In this document: one piece after another, positions 50,501 through 61,720 of the stretch
How the letters are laid out: every line of letters begins with the position of its first letter
Position numbering within the stretch: the first letter of the stretch is position 1
From: Melieria omissa
Lineage: Eukaryota; Arthropoda; Insecta; Diptera; Ulidiidae
Length of the DNA: 64,000 nucleotides
NCBI GenBank assembly: GCA_963971225.1
Contig: OZ020267.1
Location: 84,433,648 to 84,497,647, forward strand
Direction of reading: 5' to 3'
Notes under the pieces: generated by a model
Told to the model about the DNA's origin: nothing
What the model saw: the letters and a program-made list of their open reading frames with translations, nothing else
The model's database searches: none
Translations under genes and position numbers: made by a program

Positions 50501-53500
50501 GACGCCATTTTGATTAAAGTGATTGTGCATACTTAGGTTGCACAAGCATTTGATTGGTTATATAGATCAGAGGTGCATTCTTTCAATCAGTCGTTGTTGT
50601 GACAGCAACGAAGCAACACGTGTGGGGGCTGCGCGGATTTTTGTTTTGTTGCCTCAAGAAATTGTATGTATGAAAAAAAATTAGATGCTTTTGTATTGTA
50701 GTTTTTGTGTGTATGCTTTTTTGTGTTGGCGATTGGTTGGCCTTTCGGCAATGACAAATGGGAACATTATATTTTTTTCACTTATAATTTTAAGGGTCAA
50801 GCGAAATGCACAATGTGCTTTCAACTAATTCAATTAATTAAATAATTTGTTTGCATTTTTTTTGGGCAACTTTACATGTATTGGTTTTTGCTTTTCCATA
50901 AGAAGATTTTGGGCACCCCTGATATAGATGTATCATGTGGTCGATATCACTTTTCCACAACGAAATTCTCCTGCATTATCTGAGATAGCGAGAAGATTGA
51001 CCCCATTTATGAAAGCTCAAAACTCCAGCTAGGTTTTAAGGTTATTATTTTTTCTATAAACATAGAATCATCATATTTTACAAGCATTTTTTCGATTTTG
51101 CAGTAGGCAGCCATTTAATGTCACTCTTGCGCATCGATCTGTTCATGATTGCCGAATAGTAATGAAATTATTGATTTAATTTGATAAAGATGCAATCTCT
51201 AGCTACATTTTAAGGGGTTTTTTATTAACGTAACCCATACCGTTTGGAATCTATAAGCACTTTAGTGGTGAGTGTGTATTTTGTAATAGGCGGTTTTTCA
51301 ATGTTTTCCTTGCGCATCGATATGCTCATTATTCCTGACGGATAATGAAAAGTTAGCGACCAGTATAGAAAGCATAAGACTCTGGCTAAATTTTAAGGGG
51401 TCAATTATTAATATGCAAGTTAAGACCGCTCGCTCCCAGGCGGCCAAAAAAATGATTTTGCCAGGAGCCTCAACGGCGGCTCCTGGGCTTTTTCTTCCTT
51501 AACCCACCTGAAGATCAATCCGAACACACGAATTTGGTTACAACACTTTTATTCGGCACAATTAGGTTTTCAACTGCTCCCGGCCACGTCCCAATTAAGA
51601 TTAACTCACATTCTGCAACCTACTTAGAACTAAACTTATTCTATGCCCTAATTTTCGCTGCGTCGGCATTTTACGCGGGAATCGCGGTGCAACTGCGTTC
51701 CCACGCTCGCCGTTATGCAAGCGGATGCGCGTGCATAGGCCAGACGCTTAATCAGCACCTTTGCATATCGCTGCAGCTAGTCGCTCGCCGTAACTTGCAC
51801 TTATGCATTTGGTGTTGACAAGCATTTTAGTGGTTGCACCGAAGTAGCAATTTTTTCAAAGTCACCGTTCCAAATCGATTTGCTTTCGAACCTTGGGGTA
51901 TAGAAGGATGATTGATACCATTATAGAAAGCATACGAGTCTAGCTAAATAATAAGGCATAATATTATTAAAATCCGTTAACGGGTCGAGATTTAACAGCC
52001 ATAATTTCGATCATGCTGGCGGTGGGATATTTTTTTTATTTACCAAATTGGTGAAAGGTGGTCACTCTGGCTTAATTTTGACGCCATTTTGATTAAAGTG
52101 ATTGTGCATACTTAGGTTGCACAAGCATTTGATTGGTTATATAGATCAGAGGTGCATTCTTTCAATCCGTCGTTGTTGTGACAGCAACGAAGCAACACGT
52201 GTGGGGGCTGCGCGGATTTTTGTTTTGTTGCCTCAAGAAATTGTATGTATGAAAAAAAATTAGATGCTTTTGTTGTTGTAGTTTTTGTGTGTATGCTTTT
52301 TTGTGTTGGCGATTGGTTGGCCTTTCGGCAATGACAAATGGGAACATTATATGTTTTTCACTTATAATTTTAAGGGTCAAGCGAAATGCACAATGTGCTT
52401 TCAACTAATTCAACTAATTAAATAATTTGTTTGAATTTTTTTTGGGCAACTTTACATGTATTGGTTTTTGCTTTTCCATAAGAAGATTTTGGGCACCCCT
52501 AATATAGATGTATCATGTGGTCGATATCACTTTTCCACAACGAAATTCTCCTGCATTATCTGAGATAGCGAGAAGATTGACCCCATTTATGAAAGCTCGA
52601 AACTCCAGCTAGGTTTTAAGGTTATTATTTTTTCTATAAACCTAGAATCATCATATTTTACAAGCATTTTATCGATTTTGCAGTAGGCAGCCATTTAATG
52701 TCACTTTTGCGCATCGATCTGTTCATGATTGCGGAATAGTAATCAAATTATTGATTTAATTTGATACAGCTGCGATCTCTAGCTACATTTTAAGGGGTTT
52801 TTTATTAACGTAACCCATACCGTTTGGAATCTATAAGCACTTTAGTGGTGAGTGTGTATTTTGTAATAGGCAGTTTTTCAATGTTATCCTTGCGCATCGA
52901 TATGCTCATTATTCCTGAAGGATAATGAAAAGGTAGGGACCAATATAGAAAGCATAAGACTCTGGCTAAATTTTAAGGGGTCAATTATTAAAATGCACTT
53001 ATGCATTTGGTGTTGACAAGCATTTTAGTGGTTGCACCCAAGTAGCAATTTTTTCAAAGTCACCGTTCCAAATCGATTTGCTTTCGAACCTTGGGGTATA
53101 GAAGGATGATTGATACCATTATAGAAAGCATACGAGTCTAGCTAAATAATAAGGCATAATATTATTAAAATCCGTTAACGGGTAGAGATTTAACAGCCAT
53201 AATTTCGATCATGCTGCCGGTGGGATATTTTTTTTATTTACCAAATTGGTGAAAGGTGGTCACTCTGGCTTAATTTTGACGCCATTTTGGTTAAAGTGAT
53301 TAGGCGTACTTAGGTTCCACAAGCATTTGATTGATTATATAGATCAGAGGTGCATTCTTTCAATCAGTCGTTGTTGTGATAGCAACGAAGCAACACGTGT
53401 GGGGGCTGCGCGGATTTTTGTTTTGTTGCCTCAAGAAATTGTATGTATGAAAAAAAATTAGATGCTTTTGTTGTTGTAGTTTTTGTTTTGGCGATTGGTT

Positions 53501-54965
53501 GGCCTTTCGGCAATGACAAATGGGAACATTATATTTTTTTCACTTATAATTTTAAGGGTCAAGCGAAATGCACAATGTGCTTTCAACTAATTCAACTAAT
53601 TAAATAATTTGATTGCATTTTTTTTGGGCAACTTTACATGTATTGGTTTTTGCTTTTCCATAAGAAGATTTTGGGCACCCCTGATATAGATGTATCGTGT
53701 GGTCGATATCACTTTTCCACAACGAAATTCTCCTGCATTATTTGAGATTGCGAGAAGATTGACCCCATTTATGAAAGCTCAAAACTCCAGCTAGGTTTTA
53801 AGGTTATTATTTTTTCTATAAACCTAGAATCATCATATTTTACAAGCATTTTATCGATTTTTTAGTAGGCAGCCATTTAATGTCACTTTTGCGCATCGAT
53901 CTGTTCATGATTGCGGAATAGTAATCAAATTGGTGATTTAATTTGATAAAGCTGCAATCTCTAGCTACATTTTAAGGGGTTTTTTATTAATGTAGCCCAT
54001 ACCGTTTGGAATCTATAAGCACTTTAGTGGTGAGCGTGTATTTTGTAATAGGCAGTTTTTCAATGTTATCCTTGCGCATCGATATGCTCATTATTCCTAA
54101 AGGATAATGAAAAGTTAGGGATCAATATAGAAAGCATAAGACTCTGGCTAAATTTTAAGGGGTCAATTATTAATATGCACTTATGCATTTGGTGTTGACA
54201 AGCATTTTAGTGGTTGCACCCAAGTAGCAATTTTTTCAAAGTCACCGTTCCAAATCGATTTGCTTTCGAACCTTGGGGTATAGAAGGATGATTGATACCA
54301 TTATAGAAAGCATACGAGTCTAGCTAAATAATAAGGCATAATATTATTAAAATCCGTTAACGGGTCGAGATTTAAGAGCCATAATTTCGATCATGCTGCC
54401 GGTGGGATATTTTTTTTATTTACCAAATTGGTGAAAGGTGGTCACTCTGGCTTAATTTTGACGCCATTTTGATTAAAGTGATTGTGCATATTTAGGTTGC
54501 ACAAGCATTTGATTGGTTATATAGATCAGAGGTGCATTCTTTCAATCAGTCGTTGTTGTGACAGCAACGAAGCAACACGTGTGGGGGCTGCGCGGATTTT
54601 TGTTTTGTTGCCTCAAGAAATTGTATGTATGAAAAAAAATTAGATGCTTTTGTATTGTAGTTTTTGTGTGTATGCTTTTTTGTGTTGGCGATTGGTTGGC
54701 CTTTCGGCAATGACAAATGGGAACATTATATTTTTTTCACTTATAATTTTAAGGGTCAAGCGAAATGCACAATGTGCTTTCAACTAATTCAATTAATTAA
54801 ATAATTTGTTTGCATTTTTTTTGGGCAACTTTACATGTATTGGTTTTTGCTTTTCCATAAGAAGATTTTGGGCACCCCTGATATAGATGTATCATGTGGT
54901 CGATATCACTTTTCCACAACGAAATTCTCCTGCATTATCTGAGATAGCGAGAAGATTGACCCCAT
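47590..54965. repeat. 3.59-kb higher-order repeat (three monomers), two copies
   Basis: Copies run about 47590-51180 and 51180-54965; the second also contains the 378 bp insertion. Shared rare variants include aaagatgcaatc, ggcggtttttc, ttagcgaccagtatag, gcatacttaggttgcac, tatatgtttttcac, ttcaactaatt, gatacagctgc, cgattttttagtagg, aatgtagcccat and ttttgtattgtag. The offset is 3590 before the insertion, 3972 just after it, and about 3959 farther on. Confidence 0.85.
51418..51795. mobile_element. 378-bp GC-rich MITE-like insertion
   Basis: Sequence unrelated to the satellite, flanked by tgca on both sides (51414-51417 and 51796-51799). The normal monomer has a single tgca here, so it is a 4 bp target duplication. 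The ends agttaagacc and gccgtaact form only a 5 bp perfect inverted repeat (agtta/taact). Inside, around 51470-51500, is a hairpin with a 9 bp stem, ccaggagcc/ggctcctgg. The 94-codon frame crossing the right end looks like chance. I do not recognise the family; the palindromic 4 bp duplication limits but does not settle the transposase type. Confidence 0.7.
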
Positions 54966-56249
54966 TTATGAAAACTCAAAACTCCAGCTAGGTTTTAAGG
55001 TTATTATTTTTTCTATAAACCTAGAATCATCATATTTTACAAGCATTTTATCGCTTTTGCAGTAGGCAGCCATTTAATGTCACCCTTGCGCATCGATTTG
55101 TTCATGATTGCCTAATAGTAATGAAATTATTGATTTAATTTGATAAAGCTGCAATCTCTAGCTACATTTTAAGGGGTTTTTTATTAACGTAACCCATACC
55201 GTTTGGAATCTATAAGCACTTTAGTGGTAAGTGTGTATTTTGTAATAATTATTATTATGATTGTGCGTACTTAGGTTCCACGAGCATTTGATTGGTTATA
55301 TAGATCAGAGGTGCATTCTTTCAATCAGTCGTTGTTGTGACAGCAACGAAGCAACACGTGTGGGGGCTGCGCGGATTTTTGTTTTGTTGCCTCAAGAAAT
55401 TGTATGTATGAAAAAAAATTAGATGCTTTTGTTTTTGTAGTTTTTGTTTTGGCGATTGGTTGGCCTTTCGGCAATGACAAATGGGAACATAATATTTTTT
55501 TCACTTATAATTTTAAGGGTAAAGCGAAATGCACAATGTGCTTTCAACTAATTCAATTAATTAAATAATTTGTTTGCATTTTTTTGGTCAACTTTACATG
55601 TATTGGTTTTTGGTTTTCCATAAGAAGATTTTTGGCACCCCTGATATAGATGTATCATGTGGTCGATATCACTTTTCCACAACGAAATTCTCCTGCATTA
55701 TCTGAGATAGCGAGAAGATTGACCCCATTTATGAAAACTCAAAACTCCAGCTAGGTTTTAAGGTTATTATTTTTTCTATAAACCTAGAATCATCATATTT
55801 TACAAGCATTTTATCGCTTTTGCAGTATGCAGCCATTTAATGTCACCCTTGCGCATCGATTTGTTCATGATTGCCTAATAGTAATGAAATTATTGATTTA
55901 ATTTGATAAAGCTGCAATCTCTAGCTAAATTTTAAGGGGTTTTTTTATTAACGTAACCCATACCGTTTGGAATCTATAAGCACTTTAGTGGTGAGTGTGT
56001 ATTTTGTAATAGGCAGTTTTTCAATGTTATCCTTGCGCATCGATATGCTCATTATTCCTGAAGGATAATGAAAAGTTAGGGACCAATATAGAAAGCATAA
56101 GACTCTGGCAAAATTTTAAGGGGTCACTTATTAATATGCACTTATGCATTTGGTGTTAACAAGCATTTTAGTGGTTGCACACAAGTAGCAATTTTTTCAA
56201 AGTCACCGTTCCAAATCGATTTGCTTTCGAACCTTGGGGTATAGAAGGA

Positions 56250-59200
56250 TGATTGATACCATTATAGAAAGCATACGAGTCTAGCTAAATAATAAGGCAT
56301 AATATTATTAAAATCCGTTAACGGGTCGAGATTTAACAGCCATAATTTCGATCATGCTGGCGGTGGGATATTTTTTTTATTTACCAAATTGGTGAAAGGT
56401 GGTCACTCTGGCTTAATTTTGACGCCATTTTGATTAAAGTGATTGTGCGTACTTAGGTTCCACAAGCATTTGATTGGTTATATAGATCAGAGGTGCATTC
56501 TTTCAATCAGTCGTTGTTGTGACAGCAACGAAGCAACACGTGTGGGGGCTGCGCGGATTTTTGTTTTGTTGCCTCAAGAAATTGTATGTATGAAAAAAAA
56601 TTAGATGCTTTTGTTGTTGTAGTTTTTGTTTTGGCGATTGGTTGGCCTTTCGGCAATGTCAAATGGGAACATTATATTTTTTTCACTTATAATTTTAAGG
56701 GTCAAGCGAAATGCACAATGTGCTTTCAACTAATTCAATTAATTAAATAATTTGTTTGCATTTTTGGGGCAACTTTAAATGTATTGGTTTTTGCTTTTCC
56801 ATAAGAAGACTTTGGGCACCCCTGATATAGATGTATCATGTGGTCGATATCACTTTTCCACAACGAAATTCTCCTGCATTATTTGAGATAGCGAGAAGAT
56901 TGACCCCATTTATGAAAGCTCAAAACTCCAGTTAGGTTTTAAGGTTATTATTTTTTCTATAAACCTAGAATCATCATATTTTACAAGCATTTTATCGATT
57001 TTGCAGTAGGCAGCCATTTAATGTCACTCTTGCGCATCGATCTGTTCATGATTGCCGAATAGTAATCAAATTATTGATTTAATTTGATAAAGCTGCAATC
57101 TCTAGCTACATTTTAAGGGGTTGTTTATTAACGTAACCCATACCGTTTGGAATCTATAAGCACTTTAGTGGTGAGTGTGTATTTTGTAATAGGCAGTTTT
57201 TCAATGTTATCATTGCGCATCGATATGATCATTATTCCTGAAGGATAATGAAAAGGTAGGGACCAATATAGAAAGCATAAGACTCTGGCTAAATTTTAAG
57301 GGGTCAATTATTAATATGCACTTATGCATTTGGTGTTGACAAGCATTTTAGTGGTTGCACCCAAGTAGCAATTTTTTCAAAGTCACCGTTCCAAATCGAT
57401 TTGCTTTCGAACCTTGGGGTATAGAAGGATGATTGATACCATTATAGAAAGCATACGAGTCTAGCTAAATAATAAGGCATAATATTATTAAAATCCGTTA
57501 ACGGGTCGAGATTTAAGAGCCATAATTTCGATCATGCTGCCGGTGGGATATTTTTTTTATTTACCAAATTGGTGAAAGTTTGTCACTCTGGCTTAATTTT
57601 GACGCCATTTTTATTAAAGTGATTGTGCGTACTTAGGTTCCACAAGCATTTGATTGGTTATATAGATCAGAGGTGCATTCTTTCAATCAGTCGTTGTTGT
57701 GACAGCAACGAAGCAACACGTGTGGGGGCTGCGCCGATTTTTGTTTTGTTTCCTCAAGAAATTCTATGTATGAAAAAAAATTAGATGTTTTTGTTGTTGT
57801 AGTTTTTGTGTGTATGCTTTTTTGTGTTGGCGATTGGTTGGCCTTTCGGCAATGACAAATGGGAACATTATATTTTTTTCACTTATAATTTTAAGGGTCA
57901 AGCGAAATGCACAATGTGCTTTCAACTAATTCAATTAATTAAATAATTTGTTTGCATTTTTGGGCAACTTTAAATGTATTGGTTTTTGCTTTTCCATAAG
58001 AAGACTTTGGGCACCCCTGATATAGATGTATCATGTGGTCGATATCACTTTTCCACAACGAAATTCTCCTGCATTATTTGAGATAGCGAGAAGATTGACC
58101 CCATTTATGAAAGCTCAAAACTCCAGCTAGGTTTTAAGGTTATTATTTTTTCTATAAACCTAGAATCATCATATTTTACAAGCATTTTATCGATTTTGCA
58201 GTAGGCAGCCATTTAATGTCACTCTTGCGCATCGATCTGTTCATGATTGCCGAATAGTAATCAAATTATTGATTTAATTTGATAAAGCTGCAATCTCTAG
58301 CTACATTTTAAGGGGTTTTTTATTAACGTAACCCATACCGTTTGGAATCTATAAGCACTTTAGTGGTGAGTGTGTATTTTGTAATAGGCAGTTTCTCAAT
58401 GTTATCCTTGCGGATCGATATGCTCATTATTCCTGAAGGATAATGAAAAGGTAGGGACCAATATAGAAAGCATAAGACTCTGGCTAAATTTTAAGGGGTC
58501 AATTATTAATATGCACTTATGCATTTGGTGTTGACAAGCATTTTAGTGGTTGCACCCAAGTAGCAATTTTTTCAAAGTCACCGTTCCAAATCGATTTGCT
58601 TTCGAACCTTGGGGTATAGAAGGATGATTGATACCATTATAGAAAGCATACGAGTCTAGCTAAATAATAAGGTATAATATTATTAAAATCCGTTAACGGG
58701 TCGAGATTTAAGAGCCATAATTTCGATCATGCTGCCGGTGGGATATTTTTTTTATTTACCAAATTGGTGAAAGTTTGTCACTCTGGCTTAATTTTGACGA
58801 CATTTTGATTAAAGTGATTGTGCGTACTTAGGTTCCACAAGCATTTGATTGGTTATATAGATCAGAGGTGCATTCTTTCAATCAGTCGTTGTTGTGACAG
58901 CAACGAAGCAACACGTGTGGGGGCTGCGATGATTTTTGTTTTGTTTCCTCAAGAAATTCTATGTATGAAAAAAAATTAGATGCTTTTGTTGTTGTAGTTT
59001 TTGTTTTGGCGATTGGTTGGCCTTTCGGCAATGACAAATGGGAACATTATTTTTTTTCTATAAACCTAAAATCATCATATTTTACAAGCATTTTATCGAT
59101 TTTGCAGTAGGCAGCCATTTAATGTCACTCTTGCGCATCGATCTGTTCATGATTGCCGAATAGTAATCAAATTATTGATTTAATTTGATAAAGCTGCAAT

Positions 59201-61720
59201 CTCTAGCTACATTTTAAGGGGTTTTTTATCAACGTAGCCCATACCGTTTGGAATCTAAAAGCACTTTAGTGGTGAGTGTGTATTTTGTAATAGGCAGTTT
59301 TTCAATGTTATCCTTGCGCATCGATATGCTCATTATTCCTGAAGGATAATGAAAAGTTAGGGACCAATATAGAAAGCATAAGACTCTGGCTAAATTTTAA
59401 GGGGTCAATTATTAATATGCACTTATGCATTTGGTGTTGACAAGCATTTTAGTGGTTGCACCCAAGTAGCAATTTTTTCAAAGTCACCGTTCCAAATCGA
59501 TTTGCTTTCGAACCTTGGGGTATAGAAGGATGATTGATACCATTATAGAAAGCATACGAGTCTAGCTAAATAATAAGGCATAATATTATTAAAATCCGTT
59601 AACGGGTCGAGATTTAACAGCCATAATTTCGATCATGCTGGCGGTGGGATATTTTTTTTATTTACCAAATTGGTGAAAGGTGGTCACTCTGGCTTAATTT
59701 TGACGCCATTTTGATTAAAGTGATTGTGCGTACTTAGGTTCCACAAGCATTTGATTGGTTATATAGATCAGAGGTGCATTCTTTCAATCAGTCGTTGTTG
59801 TGACAGCAACGAACGCAACGTGTGGGGGCTGCGCGGATTTTTGTTTTGTTGCCTCAAGAAATTGTATGTATGAAAAAAAATTAGATGCTTTTGTTGTTGT
59901 AGTTTTTGTTTTGGCGATTGGTTGGCCTTTCGGCAATGTCAAATGGGAACATTATATTTTTTTCACTTATAATTTTAAGGGTCAAGCGAAATGCACAATG
60001 TGCTTTCAACTAATTCAATTAATTAAATAATTTGTTTGCATTTTTGGGGCAACTTTAAATGTATTGGTTTTTGCTTTTCCATAAGAAGACTTTGGGCACC
60101 CCTGATATAGATGTATCATGTGGTCGATATCACTTTTCCACAACGAAATTCTCCTGCATTATTTGAGATAGCGAGAAGATTGACCCCATTTATGAAAGCT
60201 CAAAACTCCAGTTAGGTTTTAAGGTTATTATTTTTTCTATAAACCTAGAATCATCATATTTTACAAGCATTTTATCGATTTTGCAGTAGGCAGCCATTTA
60301 ATGTCACTCTTGCGCATCGATCTGTTCATGATTGCCGAATAGTAATCAAATTATTGATTTAATTTGATAAAGCTGCAATCTCTAGCTACATTTTAAGGGG
60401 TTGTTTATTAACGTAACCCATACCGTTTGGAATCTATAAGCACTTTAGTGGTGAGTGTGTATTTTGTAATAGGCAGTTTTTCAATGTTATCCTTGCGCAT
60501 CGATATGATCATTATTCCTGAAGGATAATGAAAAGGTAGGGACCAATATAGAAAGCATAAGACTCTGGCTAAATTTTAAGGGGCCAATTATTAATATGCA
60601 CTTATGCATTTGGTGTTGACAAGCATTTTAGTGGTTGCACCCAAGTAGCAATTTTTTCAAAGTCACCGTTCCAAATCGATTTGCTTTCGAACCTTGGGGT
60701 ATAGAAGGATGATTGATACCATTATAGAAAGCATACGAGTCTAGCTAAATAATAAGGCATAATATTATTAAAATCCGTTAACGGGTCGAGATTTAAGAGC
60801 CATAATTTCGATCATGCTGCCGGTGGGATATTTTTTTTATTTACCAAATTGGTGAAAGTTTGTCACTCTGGCTTAATTTTGACGCCATTTTTATTAAAGT
60901 GATTGTGCGTACTTAGGTTCCACAAGCATTTGATTGGTTATATAGATCAGAGGTGCATTCTTTCAATCAGTCGTTGTTGTGACAGCAACGAAGCAACACG
61001 TGTGGGGGCTGCGATGATTTTTGTTTTGTTTCCTCAAGAAATTCTATGTATGAAAAAAAATTAGATGCTTTTGTTGTTGTAGTTTTTGTTTTGGCGATTG
61101 GTTGGCCTTTCGGCAATGACAAATGGGAACATTATTTTTTTTCTATAAACCTAAAATCATCATATTTTACAAGCATTTTATCGATTTTGCAGTAGGCAGC
61201 CATTTAATGTCACTCTTGCGCATCGATCTGTTCATGATTGCCGAATAGTAATCAAATTATTGATTTAATTTGATAAAGCTGCAATCTCTAGCTACATTTT
61301 AAGGGGTTTTTTATCAACGTAGCCCATACCGTTTGGAATCTAAAAGCACTTTAGTGGTGAGTGTGTATTTTGTAATAGGCAGTTTTTCAATGTTATCCTT
61401 GCGCATCGATATGCTCATTATTCCTGAAGGATAATGAAAAGTTAGGGACCAATATAGAAAGCATAAGACTCTGGCTAAATTTTAAGGGGTCAATTATTAA
61501 TATGCACTTATGCATTTGGTGTTGACAAGCATTTTAGTGGTTGCACCCAAGTAGCAATTTTTTCAAAGTCACCGTTCCAAATCGATTTGCTTTCGAACCT
61601 TGGGGTATAGAAGGATGATTGATACCATTATAGAAAGCATACGAGTCTAGCTAAATAATAAGGCATAATATTATTAAAATCCGTTAACGGGTCGAGATTT
61701 AACAGCCATAATTTCGATCA
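56250..61720. repeat. Overlapping 3.28-kb and 2.09-kb higher-order repeats
   Basis: About 56250-57700 recurs at about 59530-60980 (offset 3280), sharing ggcaatgtcaaatgg, ccagttaggttt, ggggttgtttatt, cgatatgatcatt and ccatttttattaaag. About 58810-59630 recurs at about 60895-61720 (offset 2085), sharing gctgcgatgattttt, the truncation acattattttttttctataaacc split at 59051 and 61136, ctaaaatcatc, ttatcaacgtagccc and ggaatctaaaagc. The second pattern is the first with one monomer removed. Confidence 0.82.
59041..59060. repeat. Second recurrent truncation junction (also at about 61125-61145)
   Basis: Text reading gggaacattat jumps to tttttttctataaacc, deleting about 275 bp between two T-rich stretches and giving a 906 bp monomer. 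The same breakpoint in both places shows one deletion followed by copying. Confidence 0.85.

Larger units (their letters stand above)
37181..51417. repeat. Satellite array, block 4
   Basis: Anchors at 37573, 38753, 39516, 40697, 41458, 42640, 43817, 45014, 45796, 46978, 48154, 49353 and 50548. Normal spacings are 1176-1199 bp. Spacings of 761-782 bp before 39516, 41458 and 45796 are truncated monomers with one shared breakpoint. Immediately after the RTE element, at about 37230, ttggtga jumps to attttaagggatcag, a partial duplication of about 270 bp that makes the interrupted monomer 1452 bp without the LINE. At 45285-45315 an AT-rich insertion of about 25 bp interrupts the attaattaaataat stretch. 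No genes. Confidence 0.97.

Noticed and set aside
51534..51818. 94-codon ORF across the 378-bp insertion
   Set aside because: It runs past the insertion into satellite and shows no domain.
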